Shown: positions 53,654-62,965, counted from the first letter of the stretch. The stretch is 64,000 bases of DNA from Hassallia sp050875635 (GCF_050875635.1 NZ_JBPAOH010000019.1:14732-78731); one strand, 5' to 3'. The notes: a model not told the origin generated them from the letters alone. Numbers and translations: made by a program.

Positions 53654-54571
53654 CTAATCTACACATATTTGAGAAATCAAATTCCGTAACCATATGTGCC
53701 CTTGGTCGCGGTCATTTTTGTTATGCCACAGTATATCTACGGAAAAACCAGTCATTTCAAATGGTAGTGGGGAAGCATATAATTGCCAAACTTCTACAAA
53801 TGTTTTGACTAGCTGTGCAGGCACAGTTGCAATCAAGTTTGTATTTACCAAAATAAACGGCACAATCAGAAAGTTGGGCACAGACATGGCAACATTTCGG
53901 CTTAGGTTTTGAAGAGCCAAAGCCTTATCTACCAAGCCCACCATATCTTCTTTGGGAGATACAAGCAGGTGAGAAGCTGCGATATACTCCTCTAGAGCGA
54001 TCGCTTTCTGGATTTTAAATTTTTCTGCAAACAAACAGACAAAATGCTCTTGGTAAAGTAATTGTCGAGTATGCCACGCTTGGAATTGCGGACAATGCCC
54101 GATCGCCAAATCAATTTCGTCAGCATCAAGTAGTTTAGGCGATCGCATCCAATTAGTTGAGCGCACCTGAATTTTCACCTTTGGAGCAAGTATTTCAATT
54201 TGTTTCAATAACTTCGGTAAAAATACTACCTCTGTATAATCATCCATACCAAGTCGGAAGATGCGATCGCTCTGTTCGGGGATAAATTGCGACTCGCTGT
54301 AAATAGCTGTTTGAACTTGCAACAACACCTCATGGATAAATTCAGCTAACTCAATTGCCTTTGGTGTCGGTGTCATCCCCTTAGATGTCTTGATAAACAA
54401 ATCATCTTTAAACAGTTTCCGCAGTCGAGAAAGCGCGTTGCTGGTTGCAGGTTGCGACAACCCAATTTTTTCGGCAGCGCGGGTAAGGTGCTGGGAAGTC
54501 ATCAACGCATCGAATACAACCAGCAAGTTGAGGTCTACCCCTGCAAGATTGAAATGATGAATGACACTCAT
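53654..54571 (-). CDS. LysR-family transcriptional regulator
   Basis: A 305-residue LysR regulator of the NodD/LinR-like branch: HTH MTSQHLTRAAEKIGLSQPATSNALSRLRKLF (about 28-58, landmark), then a periplasmic-binding-like effector domain. It is divergent from the 54715-57037 set with a 143 bp shared promoter region and probably controls it. The region has AATCGATT-type near palindromes (about 54575-54585 and 54663-54671: ATCGATT), possible LysR contacts. Confidence 0.9.
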   Translation of the reverse strand: MSVIHHFNLAGVDLNLLVVFDALMTSQHLTRAAEKIGLSQPATSNALSRLRKLFKDDLFIKTSKGMTPTPKAIELAEFIHEVLLQVQTAIYSESQFIPEQSDRIFRLGMDDYTEVVFLPKLLKQIEILAPKVKIQVRSTNWMRSPKLLDADEIDLAIGHCPQFQAWHTRQLLYQEHFVCLFAEKFKIQKAIALEEYIAASHLLVSPKEDMVGLVDKALALQNLSRNVAMSVPNFLIVPFILVNTNLIATVPAQLVKTFVEVWQLYASPLPFEMTGFSVDILWHNKNDRDQGHIWLRNLISQICVD

Positions 54572-54714
54572 ATTATTAATCGATTGGACAAATAATTTTA
54601 ATCTTGCGAGTATGGATATAGGAAAGGTTGAGACATAAAAACATATAAAAACAAACCTTTACCAATCGATTTTTTCTAGTAATTTCACAGATTAATTTTT
54701 AAGGAGATGTAACC

Positions 54715-55290
54715 ATGTTTACTAGTAAAAAGCCAAGTGCGAATATTCCGGCTGCGCTGTTTGCTAGCTACATCCAGAAAGACGGCATCAAATTATCGGC
54801 AGAAGACAAACTCGAACTAATTGAAAAAACGCAATTATTCGAGCTTGCATTGGATGCACGTCATTTTGATGTCATCGAAGCCATTGTCACAGACAATTTT
54901 ATTTACGACCACGCCCTAGCATATCGTGAAGGTAAAAAAGCACATACTGAATTTTGGCAAGCAAACCAGGCAGTTTTGCTAGATGGTATCCGCCATCAAC
55001 CAGTAAATATTATTGTCTATGGTGAAGCAGATGAAACAGCAACCTCAGTTAGCTACTTAAATGTGTTGAAATTTGCTGATACATCTGAGTTGGTAGCATC
55101 AGATAATCCTTTGCTAATTGCACATGGGATTCAAGTCATGAATTTCCGTAAAGAAAACGAATGGAAGCTTGCACGCTTAACCATTGACCAAATGGCTGTT
55201 TCCCAAGTTTTCCCGATTGATGATGCTACACGGCATTACTTCGCAGCAAAAGCGAGTGAGCGCAACCAAATTCGCCAACCACTTTTTTAA
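54715..55290 (+). CDS. SnoaL-like/NTF2-fold protein
   Basis: A 191-residue protein with AAGGAG before the start. LIEKTQLFELALDARHFDVIEAIVTDNFIYDHALAYREGK fits an NTF2-like fold used by SnoaL-type cyclases/isomerases and steroid isomerases; no catalytic set is certain. First of a three-gene set with two NAD(P)-dependent oxidoreductases, divergent from a LysR regulator; a small detoxification or secondary metabolism unit is plausible. Confidence 0.65.
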   Translation: MFTSKKPSANIPAALFASYIQKDGIKLSAEDKLELIEKTQLFELALDARHFDVIEAIVTDNFIYDHALAYREGKKAHTEFWQANQAVLLDGIRHQPVNIIVYGEADETATSVSYLNVLKFADTSELVASDNPLLIAHGIQVMNFRKENEWKLARLTIDQMAVSQVFPIDDATRHYFAAKASERNQIRQPLF

Positions 55291-55332
55291 GCTGATGATT
55301 TGACGGCAATTTTACAGATAAGGAGTTTAGTG

Positions 55333-55995
55333 ATGAAGATTGGCATTATCGGAGCAGGACAAATCGGTGGGACGCTTGCAAAAGCTTGGGCACATGCTGG
55401 TCATCAAGTGATGGTCAGCAACTCCGGCAATTTCTCAAAACTAGAACCGTTAGTTGCTGAAATGGGTGTTAATGGCTCATCAGGTCAAGCGGATGAAGTT
55501 GTAGAGTTTGCAGACGTAATTTTGTTCTCTGTGCTTTGGAGAAAGATGGAACAAGTGCTCAACGGTCTGGGTTCACTCGAAGGCAAAATTGTAATTGATA
55601 CTATGAATCCGCTCACAACGACTGAGACCATCGTCGGTACTGCACCAGGAGAACACATTTTTGAGATTCCAGAAGCCGGCTCTACTTCCGAAGAGCTACA
55701 AAAACGATTGGTGGGTGCGCGGATTGTGAAAGCCTTTAATCATTTCCCTGCCGAGCTTTTGGTAAAGGCAACTCAGGAGTCTGACACAAACAAGCTAACT
55801 GTCTTTTTGTGCGGAGATGATAAACAAGCCAAGCATTTAGTCGTTCAACTGATTGAAGACAGCGGTTTTATTCCGGTAGATGCAGGTCGTCTATCGAGCG
55901 CACATTTGCTGGAAAATTTGGCGAGATTATGGCACGAAGTTATGGAAGCCAATGAACTTAAGGATTTTGCTTTTTCTATCACCCGCTTGAAGTAA
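55333..55995 (+). CDS. NADPH-dependent oxidoreductase of the F420-reductase-like family
   Basis: A 220-residue Rossmann protein from the ATG at 55333 (AAGGAG upstream); the frame's earlier start at 55300 lacks one. MKIGIIGAGQIGGTLAKAWAHAGH is the dinucleotide-binding motif; VIDTMNPLTTTET and VKAFNHFPAELLV follow as in NPFR/COG2085 proteins. The substrate is unknown. Same operon as its neighbours. Confidence 0.85.
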   Translation: MKIGIIGAGQIGGTLAKAWAHAGHQVMVSNSGNFSKLEPLVAEMGVNGSSGQADEVVEFADVILFSVLWRKMEQVLNGLGSLEGKIVIDTMNPLTTTETIVGTAPGEHIFEIPEAGSTSEELQKRLVGARIVKAFNHFPAELLVKATQESDTNKLTVFLCGDDKQAKHLVVQLIEDSGFIPVDAGRLSSAHLLENLARLWHEVMEANELKDFAFSITRLK

Positions 55996-56020
55996 TTACT
56001 AGAAAAGGAAAAATATCACT

Positions 56021-57037
56021 ATGGCTAAGGTAGTTAGTTTTGATCAACTTGGTGATGCAAATGTTCTCAAACTTGAAGATGTACAAGTACGAGAACCCGG
56101 TAAAGACGAAATTCGCATCAAAGTTGAAGCAATTGGGTTGAACCGTGCGGAAGTTTTGTTCCGCGAAGGTAATTATGTGGAAATGCCAAAATTGCCTTCA
56201 AGTCTCGGTTATGAAGCAGCGGGTATAGTTGACGCGGTTGGCGAAAATGTAACAAACTTAAAGGTAGGTGATAAAGTTAGTACGGGTCCATTTTTTTCGA
56301 TGCGGGATTATGGTAGTTACGGCGAACAAGTGATTGTCCCTGCTAATGCAGCCTTTCGTTATCCTGACAATCTTACTTCCACAGAAGCCGCAACAGCATG
56401 GCTGCAATATTTAACTGGATATTTTGCATTTGCAGATGTGGGTAAGTTACAACCAGGGCAATATGTTTTAATTACTGCTGCATCAAGCAGTACTGGATAT
56501 TCCGCAATTCAACTGGCAAAAATGATGGGAGCGATTACAATTGCTACCACCAGAACCCAAGCAAAACGCCAAAATCTCGTTGATGCAGGGGCAGACTATG
56601 TTATTGTTACCAATGAAGAAGATTTGGTAGGTCGAGTCAAAGAAATTACAGGCGATCGCGGTGTAGAATTGGTTTATGACCCAGTTGCAGGTCCCACACT
56701 AGCGCAACTTGTGGAAGTGACTGCACCCAAAGGCACTATTATTATTTACGGTACCTTATCGCCAGAACCAACGATTTTTCCCTTGTTACCTGCGATTACG
56801 AAGTCAATTAAATTCCCCGTTTATGCTGTTTTTGAGTTTACAGGTAGCGACGCATTGAGTTTATCGCGTAACGAAGAAGCTGTTCAAAGAGGAGTCAAAT
56901 TTATTTACGAAGGTTTGGCATCAGGACAACTTAAACCTGTAATTGATGAGCGCGTTTTCAAATTGGATGAAATTGTCGAAGCGCATCGCTACATGGAATC
57001 GAATCAGCAGAACGGAAAAATTGTGGTGACGGTTTAA
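56021..57037 (+). CDS. Zinc-free medium-chain dehydrogenase (quinone oxidoreductase type)
   Basis: A 338-residue MDR protein: GLNRAEVLFREGNYVEMPKLPSSLGYEAAGIV, the nucleotide-binding LITAASSSTGYSAIQLAKMMGA and DRGVELVYDPVAG. The structural zinc Cys set is absent, placing it with quinone oxidoreductases (QOR/zeta-crystallin-like). Last gene of the LysR-linked set. Confidence 0.9.
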   Translation: MAKVVSFDQLGDANVLKLEDVQVREPGKDEIRIKVEAIGLNRAEVLFREGNYVEMPKLPSSLGYEAAGIVDAVGENVTNLKVGDKVSTGPFFSMRDYGSYGEQVIVPANAAFRYPDNLTSTEAATAWLQYLTGYFAFADVGKLQPGQYVLITAASSSTGYSAIQLAKMMGAITIATTRTQAKRQNLVDAGADYVIVTNEEDLVGRVKEITGDRGVELVYDPVAGPTLAQLVEVTAPKGTIIIYGTLSPEPTIFPLLPAITKSIKFPVYAVFEFTGSDALSLSRNEEAVQRGVKFIYEGLASGQLKPVIDERVFKLDEIVEAHRYMESNQQNGKIVVTV

Positions 57038-57132
57038 TTATTTAAACCAGCAGTGATATAGGTAATCAAAAAATACGTAGAGACGACGCTTACTGTCCTC
57101 TCTACTTCTATATCTATTCGTGCTTTCTTACC

Positions 57133-58506
57133 TTACGTTAATCCCAACCAAGAGAAAAGATTCTGCCACCAAGAACTACTTACCTGCCCGACAAGCTTCA
57201 TTTTTTGGCGAATGTCTTGAATATTCCAATTAGTTAATTTAGCAAGAGTTTGCGCTTCTTTTTCAAAACGTTTGCTCAAAGACCGCTTATATTCTCTTCC
57301 CGCAGAACATGTAACTTGACCTGTAAACGGATGTTGCAAAACGTAACGCCCTTGAAAAGATTCGCGGTTAGAGGTTTCGTGAAACATCAAGTCTTCGGGG
57401 AATTTGTCGCGGGTGTAGCGGACATGCAAACGAGAAATGAAAACGCTACTAGAAGGGCTTGGCGGGCGAATGCGGCGGGGTGCGGGTGCGTTTACCCCAA
57501 AATCATTATCTAGCCAAAATACACCCGCTTGCTTGAGTTCTTCTTGGCTGAGAGGTTCGGCAGAACAAGGATCGCAATTACTCATATCCCAAGCATATTC
57601 TAAAAATGCCACTTTTCTATCTTCTTTGATGTAAGAAGTTTGAAACATGGATTTATAAAAGTCGCTAAATTCATCTTTGACAAATAAAGGAATATTTTCA
57701 CCGGAAGGAACTTTCACTGTCCGGTAATTGGTGATTTCTGCCTGTCCTTTAGGTGAGAGAATGTAGACAATTAAATCTTGTTCGGTTGTGGCGTTAATCA
57801 TGCCCAAACGAATTGGCAGCATGAATTTAGGTGAAAAATAAGAAATTTGCAAAGGACGCAGAAACTGATAGCCAGATTCCTCAAATTTATCTAAGTTGAC
57901 TTTAGCAACAAAGAATTTCATTGAGGAACGAATGTAAGGCTGAAGTAGCTGTTTTGCCCCTTTAGGAATTTTATAACCGTTGCGGTTCAGCCAAGTTGAC
58001 AATCCGCCAGATTCTTTGGCACTAAGAATTACAATATCGTATTCACCAACATTGAAACGCGCTTCGACAGTCACACCTAAATTGTCAGCACTTCTGGCAC
58101 TTCCTACCCGACTTCTTGGTGCTGCTAATGGTAGTGGAAGCCCTCCTCTTTCTTGATAAACTGGTGTACAGGGGTCTGAGTCGAAGTATTCTACCAATCT
58201 TGGGGCGCTAAAAGCATCTAAGCGCTCAATAATTTTCGGTTCAGCAACGCGCACTTGCTCTTTTTGTAACACTGTCGGTACAGGTACAACAATTGCAAAA
58301 TCTTTGACTTCACCCTGAAAGTCATTTGCCATCGTCAGGACAGTGCGATCGCCCGATCGCGCGATCGCCACCTGAGAAGCTTTGTTATACAGCTTTGCAT
58401 CAGCTTTCGCAACATAAAATCCACAAAATGCCCAAGCCGTCGGCGTAAAACAAAACACAGCAACAAATGTTAGTAGTAAAGAAATTAATAATCGAAAAGG
58501 TTTCAT
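57133..58506 (-). CDS. Secreted DUF2330 protein
   Basis: A 457-residue protein with a signal peptide (MKPFRLLISLLLTFVAVFCF ... AWA|FCGFYV, cleavage near residue 26) and the DUF2330 region: CGFYVAKADAKLYNKASQVAIARSGDRTVLTMANDFQG near the start and EYAWDMSNCDPCSAEPLSQEELKQAGVFWL about residue 300-330. No enzymatic role is known. In cyanobacteria it commonly sits beside an RnfD-like membrane protein, as here (next gene on the same strand, 200 bp upstream). Confidence 0.88.
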   Translation of the reverse strand: MKPFRLLISLLLTFVAVFCFTPTAWAFCGFYVAKADAKLYNKASQVAIARSGDRTVLTMANDFQGEVKDFAIVVPVPTVLQKEQVRVAEPKIIERLDAFSAPRLVEYFDSDPCTPVYQERGGLPLPLAAPRSRVGSARSADNLGVTVEARFNVGEYDIVILSAKESGGLSTWLNRNGYKIPKGAKQLLQPYIRSSMKFFVAKVNLDKFEESGYQFLRPLQISYFSPKFMLPIRLGMINATTEQDLIVYILSPKGQAEITNYRTVKVPSGENIPLFVKDEFSDFYKSMFQTSYIKEDRKVAFLEYAWDMSNCDPCSAEPLSQEELKQAGVFWLDNDFGVNAPAPRRIRPPSPSSSVFISRLHVRYTRDKFPEDLMFHETSNRESFQGRYVLQHPFTGQVTCSAGREYKRSLSKRFEKEAQTLAKLTNWNIQDIRQKMKLVGQVSSSWWQNLFSWLGLT

Positions 58507-58745
58507 GTTTGTTAGTTGATAGTTGTTAGTTGATAGTTGATAGTTGATGGTTGATGGTGAGTCAGTACGTTGGGGAGGCAGTGCGTTGCGTATTTTCCCC
58601 CCGTTGTAGCACCTGCCGTCGGGTTTCCCGACAGCCGCGCATCTGACGAACCCGAAGGGTTGATAGTTGATGGTTGGAAAATACTACTAACAACTAACCA
58701 CTAACCACTAACCACTACCCATTCCCCATTCCCCACTCCCCATTC
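58507..58745. repeat. Repeat cluster between the DUF2330 and RnfD-like genes
   Basis: TTGTTAGTTGATAG units, a GGCAG...CTGCC hairpin repeat (58577-58620), GACGAACCCGAAGGGTT, ACTAACCACTAACC units, then CATTCCCCATTCCCC heptamers running into the 3' end of the RnfD-like gene. Confidence 0.8.
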
Positions 58746-59577
58746 CCCAAGAAAATCTCGGTGCTTTCCAAAAGGTATCTAGCAGGATAGTCAAAGGGGC
58801 AAGGGCAAACAGTGCCCAAAAAACTGCGGTGGAAACAAAGAAATAATTCCGCAGAATAAAAGTTAATATGGCGATGCACATTGCCCAAATCACACGCGCA
58901 ATTCGAGCATTGGGAATTGACCGAGGGTCTGTCACCATAAACAGGGCAAATAGCAGCAATGACCCACTCATCAATCGATGCCAGTAAACATCCCAAGTCC
59001 AGCCCAGCATCATATTGCGAATTGCTTCCATAAAAGCGTATGTAAGCAAAAAAGCGGCTGTTGTATCCCAACGTCCGACTCGCTTGAGAATCATGCCACC
59101 TGTGCCCGCAAATAACAGCCCATACCACCAATCATCACCCCATTGTCCCGGTGAAACCCAAGCATTGGGGGTTAGTAATAAGGCACAAATGATACCAGCG
59201 TTGGCGGGATTGAAGAAATGTTTATCACCGACTTTGAAGACAAACTTACTAGCGATCGCCACAAATCCAGCTAAAGCCATCGTCGTCCAATCATCAGCCC
59301 GTAAAAGCAAGCTGAGTCCTAACGCAGTAATCAACGCACTACGAAGATTCGTCTTTTGTCCTGTGTCATTTGCCAATAACTCTTGACTCGTACAGACGCG
59401 ATATATCGCGTCTCTACAACTCTTGACTCTTGACAAAAGCCATTGCGTTGATACACAGGTTGCGATCGCCACTGCAATCAACTCTGGTCGCAACGTCCAA
59501 TCTCTTGTACCAATTCCCAAAATTAGGAATAAGGAAAGAAATAAAATTTGATAATCTCGTATATCTTTGAGCAACAT
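58708..59577 (-). CDS. RnfD/NqrB-like membrane protein
   Basis: A 289-residue polytopic membrane protein of the RnfD/NqrB family: ALITALGLSLLLR, FFNPANAGIICALLLTPNAWVSPGQWG (central landmark) and MVTDPRSIPNA, with about eight hydrophobic segments. The family carries a covalently bound flavin in ion-translocating complexes, but no rnfA, B, C, E or G gene is nearby, so this is the cyanobacterial stand-alone type paired with DUF2330. Two repeat insertions are in frame: a GTACAGACGCGA hairpin (59390-59417; residues CRDAIYRVCTSQ) and GGGGAATGGGGAGTG heptamers giving the terminal GMGSGEWGMGSG. Confidence 0.8.
   Translation of the reverse strand: MLLKDIRDYQILFLSLFLILGIGTRDWTLRPELIAVAIATCVSTQWLLSRVKSCRDAIYRVCTSQELLANDTGQKTNLRSALITALGLSLLLRADDWTTMALAGFVAIASKFVFKVGDKHFFNPANAGIICALLLTPNAWVSPGQWGDDWWYGLLFAGTGGMILKRVGRWDTTAAFLLTYAFMEAIRNMMLGWTWDVYWHRLMSGSLLLFALFMVTDPRSIPNARIARVIWAMCIAILTFILRNYFFVSTAVFWALFALAPLTILLDTFWKAPRFSWGMGSGEWGMGSG
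59390..59417. repeat. GTACAGACG hairpin repeat inside the RnfD-like gene
   Basis: GTACAGACGCGAT-AT-ATCGCGTCTCTAC, nearly a full palindrome, read in frame by the RnfD-like gene. Relatives at 7785-7813 and 48641-48668 have TTCC/GGAA in place of CGAT/ATCG in the inner arms. Confidence 0.75.
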
Positions 59578-59968
59578 TGCTCCTACAATCAGGGATTTCC
59601 CCTAAACTTAGGTGTGTCACCAATCTAAACGCCTAGATGCGAAAATCATGCTGCCGTTACAAATTTTGTTACAGTTAAGTTAAGTAAGTCGGTGAGAAAA
59701 ATTCAACTTATATGAATAAATATAAACTTGACGTAGACGTAGGGTGCGTTAGCCTTCCCTTCGGGACGCTAAAAGCGAACGGCATAACACAACGCCAGAT
59801 GCTACAACGGAGGGAACCTCCGCAACGCACTGGCTCCCCTACAATTTAAATTTCTTAACTATTAATTAGTTATTTCTTTTACAGTTATACAATACCGTAA
59901 ATTTTCTTATAGTAAGCGTTACAAAATCTAAAATCCAAAATCTAAAATCTAAAATTGAAAGACTCAAG
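59578..59968. other. Spacer with repeats before the polysaccharide deacetylase gene
   Basis: About 390 bp. It has a hairpin repeat of the AGCCAGTGCGTTGCGG family in reverse orientation (59794-59835), a GGGTGCGTTAGCC...GGCATAACAC stretch (59752-59790) and AAAATCTAAAATCC units at 59925-59955. No gene is seen. Confidence 0.6.
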
Positions 59969-60646
59969 ATGCAATTCGCTTCTCTATATCCGCTTGTTTA
60001 TCGACTTCTCAAACCAACGTTTCCTAAGTGTCTTTGGTGTGGCGATCCAAATTCTAAAGCGATCGCACTCACGTTTGATGATGGTCCCCATCCGCAATAC
60101 ACGCCGGAACTTTTAGCCGTTTTAGACCGCTATAATATTAAAGCTAGTTTTTTTTGGTTGGGTGTTTGCGTGAATCGAAATCCGGCGATCGCCAAAACAA
60201 TATGCGATCGCGGTCACTGGATCGGATTGCATAGCTACGATCATCGCAATTTCCCGATGCTTTCCCCAACTGAACTTCAGCAAAGTTTAGAAAAAACCCA
60301 AGCTGCAATTCATAGTGCTTGCAATTTACCACCGTCACAAGTACGTGATGTCCGACCCCCCAACGGCTTCTTTACACCGGAAACTTTAAATTTATTACAT
60401 CAGTGGAATTACCGTCCAGTTATGTGGAGCGTTGTACCAGAAGATTGGGTAAGACCAGGAGTCGGTACTGTAGTGCAGCGAGTTCTCCAGCAAGTACAAA
60501 ACGGCTCACTGATTGTTTTGCATGATGGCGCTTGCGGCGGACAAGATGTTGCCGCTACAGCAGAAAGCCTGATTCCCCAATTGCTACAACAAGGCTATCA
60601 GTTTGTGACAGTTGATACTTTATGGCAGCAAGCTGCACTCAGGTAA
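59969..60646 (+). CDS. Polysaccharide deacetylase (NodB domain)
   Basis: A 225-residue carbohydrate esterase 4 enzyme: LTFDDGPHPQYTPELL (catalytic Asp and metal Asp, about 31-46), IGLHSYDHRNFP (metal His-x3-His, about 77-88), VRPPNGFFTPETL and LIVLHDGACGG (about 180-190). It removes N-acetyl groups from peptidoglycan or exopolysaccharide. No signal peptide is evident at the annotated start, so it may act at the cytoplasmic face or use a poorly conserved leader. Confidence 0.92.
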   Translation: MQFASLYPLVYRLLKPTFPKCLWCGDPNSKAIALTFDDGPHPQYTPELLAVLDRYNIKASFFWLGVCVNRNPAIAKTICDRGHWIGLHSYDHRNFPMLSPTELQQSLEKTQAAIHSACNLPPSQVRDVRPPNGFFTPETLNLLHQWNYRPVMWSVVPEDWVRPGVGTVVQRVLQQVQNGSLIVLHDGACGGQDVAATAESLIPQLLQQGYQFVTVDTLWQQAALR

Positions 60647-60910
60647 TAATCATCACCTATAATCTGAGTGCTAGCGCCAATAGTTAATGCTCAACATTCC
60701 CGCTTTTATTGCTATCTACAAACGCGCTGCCAAGTAATACCCTTTTAGAGTAGAATAATAGTATGATACGGTGTCCCGCATACATTTTAATTTAGGTAGT
60801 ATACACACTTTGTCACTTGCTTTTCTTACGTGCCAATAGTCAAGCAATTAAGTACCAACAATAGTTGGCTGGTGCTTATGACCGAAGAAATTAAGAATGA
60901 GTCAATTTAC

Positions 60911-61270
60911 TTAAGATACGTTGGAGTTGCTTCTAGCGACTTTACGCTTGTGAGCTACTTCAGGTTGGGGTGTGCTAGCAAGCGTTGGCTCGTCAGTCCC
61001 CAATAGGTCATGTATCTCGCTTAAAGATGTTGGTGTTTTTGCCGAAATCTCTTCTGGTGATGCACTTACGTACTCAATCAGGTCTTCTACCTGACAGTTT
61101 AGAGCTTGGCAAAATCTCACGATTCTTTCAATATGGTCACATCCAGTCCTGCCACTCTCCCAGTTCTGGATCGTGCTTTCAGTCACTCCGACAAGACGTG
61201 ATAGCTCAAGCTGGGTCAGCCCTGCTTTGTCACGCAGAAAGGCGATTCTTGGTTTTGCTTTCTGTTTCAC
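60911..61270 (-). CDS. XRE-family HTH regulator
   Basis: A 119-residue protein. Residues 8-68 are a Cro/CI-type HTH (RIAFLRDKAGLTQLELSRLVGVTESTIQNWESGRTG, landmark, then ERIVRFCQALNCQVEDLIEY). The C-terminal ~45 residues are Ser/Pro/Thr-rich and probably disordered. It is divergent from the array of five secreted-protein genes with a 380 bp spacer and could regulate them (inference). Confidence 0.85.
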   Translation of the reverse strand: MKQKAKPRIAFLRDKAGLTQLELSRLVGVTESTIQNWESGRTGCDHIERIVRFCQALNCQVEDLIEYVSASPEEISAKTPTSLSEIHDLLGTDEPTLASTPQPEVAHKRKVARSNSNVS

Positions 61271-61653
61271 AGCTACAGCACTTTATATCTTAACTTATAG
61301 TCGTAGATCCTAGCACCAAAAAAAACCAGCGCCCAGGAATTTACCAAAAAAAACTTTTGCCCAAACTCTTGACACCCCCAAGAACTTTGGTTAAAACTAT
61401 TTAGTATGAGATTTACCTCTTTTAGAGGGAGTTTATATAAAGGGCAGATAAAGCGCAAACATTCAACTTGAAAAAAACTTTCAGAAAAATCCGGAATGAT
61501 GCGACTTTGATTTGAATCTCATAACATCAAACGACAGCGTAAAAACCCTGAGAACTCCTCAAATTTTAAGTATGTATACGCAAATTGAGTCACAGGATTT
61601 ATAAGTCAGTTTGAACCAACTACAACACACAAATAATCAGGTCTAGAAATATT
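61271..61653. promoter_or_regulatory. Spacer upstream of the secreted-protein array
   Basis: 383 bp between the XRE gene and the first array member. AAAAAAAACCAGCGCCCAGG and CCAAAAAAAACTTTTGCCC near 61317-61362 form a direct-repeat-like pair. No gene is seen; both divergent promoters must be here. Confidence 0.4.
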
Positions 61654-62025
61654 ATGTTGAAGAATTTTGCTTTTGGTTTACTAGCTGCTGCTTTAGCTGT
61701 CGCTCCTGGTGCTGCCTTTGCTGGTCAATCTCAAAGCAACGTGCAAGTTACCACACAAGAAGGTGCAGCAATCGATGGTAGCACCAATGCTCAAAGCTCC
61801 ACCAGCATCAACAATCAACAACAAATTCAAAACGCACAGAAAAAAGCTGGTGCTTACCGTGGTAGATACTACAAGCCCGTTTGCAGAGGTGGATCTAGTG
61901 CTCAATCTCAAGGGTCTGTCCAACGTACAAGCCAAAGCGGTGCAGCGATTGGCGGTTCTGTGAATGCTCAAGATAGCACCACAACCAGCAATCAGCGTCA
62001 AATTTTAGCTGCTGGCTGCCGCTAA
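61654..62025 (+). CDS. Secreted curlin-like repeat protein, array copy 1
   Basis: A 123-residue protein with a signal peptide (MLKNFAFGLLAAALAVAPGA ... AFA|GQSQ, cleavage about residue 23). The mature part has two similar repeats, each Q-x(5)-Q-(x)G-A-A-I-x-G-S-x-N-A-Q-x-S-(T)-x-x-x-N-(x)Q-x-Q-I, separated by a Gly/Tyr/Arg-rich linker (KKAGAYRGRYYKPVCRGG). The Q/N/G/S spacing is reminiscent of curlin-type (CsgA) amyloid repeats, an inference. Almost identical to copy 2. Confidence 0.75.
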   Translation: MLKNFAFGLLAAALAVAPGAAFAGQSQSNVQVTTQEGAAIDGSTNAQSSTSINNQQQIQNAQKKAGAYRGRYYKPVCRGGSSAQSQGSVQRTSQSGAAIGGSVNAQDSTTTSNQRQILAAGCR

Positions 62026-62044
62026 TTATTCTATCAAGTTATCA

Positions 62045-62081
62045 GGCGTTGCTTACCATTATTTGATGAATAGGCAACGCC
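62045..62081. terminator. Hairpin between array copies 1 and 2
   Basis: GGCGTTGC...GCAACGCC with a 21-base loop; an identical hairpin follows copy 2 at 62522-62558. No T-run follows, so processing or partial termination is more likely than full termination. Confidence 0.5.
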
Positions 62082-62130
62082 CGGATCTATTAACAACCAT
62101 ACACACACAAGTAAATTAGGTTTAAAAACA

Positions 62131-62502
62131 ATGTTGAAGAATTTTGCTTTTGGTTTACTAGCTGCTGCTTTAGCTGTCGCTCCTGGTGCAGCATTTGCCG
62201 GTCAATCTCAAAGCAACGTCCAAGTTACCACACAAGAGGGTGCTGCAATCAATGGTAGCACCAACGCTCAAAGCTCCACCAGCATCAACAATCAACAACA
62301 AATTCAAAACGCACAGAAAAAAGCTGGTGCTTACCGTGGTAGATACTACAAGCCCGTTTGCAGAGGTGGATCTAGTGCCCAATCTCAAGGGTCTGTCCAA
62401 CATACAAGCCAAAGCGGTGCTGCAATTAACGGTTCTGTGAATGCTCAAGATAGCGTTACCACAAGCAATCAGCGCCAAGTTTTAGCTCGTCGCGGCTGCT
62501 AA
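62131..62502 (+). CDS. Secreted curlin-like repeat protein, array copy 2
   Basis: A 123-residue protein nearly identical to copy 1, including most of the downstream spacer, so the pair arose by recent duplication or gene conversion. Signal peptide with cleavage after AFA at about residue 23, two Q/N/G/S repeats (QEGAAINGSTNAQSST; QSGAAINGSVNAQDS) and a single Cys in the linker plus a C-terminal Cys (RRGC). Function unknown; secreted, cell-surface or amyloid-like. Confidence 0.75.
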   Translation: MLKNFAFGLLAAALAVAPGAAFAGQSQSNVQVTTQEGAAINGSTNAQSSTSINNQQQIQNAQKKAGAYRGRYYKPVCRGGSSAQSQGSVQHTSQSGAAINGSVNAQDSVTTSNQRQVLARRGC

Positions 62503-62521
62503 TTATTCTATCAAGTTATCA

Positions 62522-62558
62522 GGCGTTGCTTACCATTATTTGATGAATAGGCAACGCC
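62522..62558. terminator. Hairpin after array copy 2
   Basis: GGCGTTGC...GCAACGCC, the same hairpin as at 62045-62081, in the duplicated spacer. Confidence 0.5.
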
Positions 62559-62605
62559 TGGATCTATTAACAACCATATATATACTATTAATCAGGTCTA
62601 AAAAT

Positions 62606-62965
62606 ATGTTGAAGAATCTTACATTTAGTATCTTAGCCGCAGCAATAGCGATCGCTCCTGGTGCAGCATTTGCCGGTCAATCTCAAAGCAACGTACAAAT
62701 CACCCAACAAGAGGGTGTTGCAATCGATGGTAGCACCAACGCTCAAAGCTCCACCAGCACCAACGTGCAACAACAAATTCAAAAAGCCGGTCGTCGTAGC
62801 GGATACTATAGCCCCTACTATTGCAGAGGTGGCTCGAATGCTCAAGCTCAAGCTTCTAGACAAGTTACCCACCAAAACGGTGCTGCAATTGGCGGTTCTG
62901 TAAATGCTCAAGATAGCGTTACCACAAGCAATCAACGCCAAGTTATAGCTCGTCGCAGCCGCTAA
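62606..62965 (+). CDS. Secreted curlin-like repeat protein, array copy 3
   Basis: A 119-residue protein from the ATG at 62606 (MLKNLTFSILAAAIAIAPGA); codons upstream in frame are the duplicated spacer. Signal peptide cleavage is after AFA. Repeats QEGVAIDGSTNAQSST and QNGAAIGGSVNAQDS are present; the linker is shorter (RRSGYYSPYYCRGG). It is more diverged than copies 1 and 2. Confidence 0.75.
   Translation: MLKNLTFSILAAAIAIAPGAAFAGQSQSNVQITQQEGVAIDGSTNAQSSTSTNVQQQIQKAGRRSGYYSPYYCRGGSNAQAQASRQVTHQNGAAIGGSVNAQDSVTTSNQRQVIARRSR

Noticed and set aside
58708..59577. Complete Rnf or Nqr complex
   Set aside because: Only an RnfD/NqrB-like subunit is present; no other subunit genes are seen.
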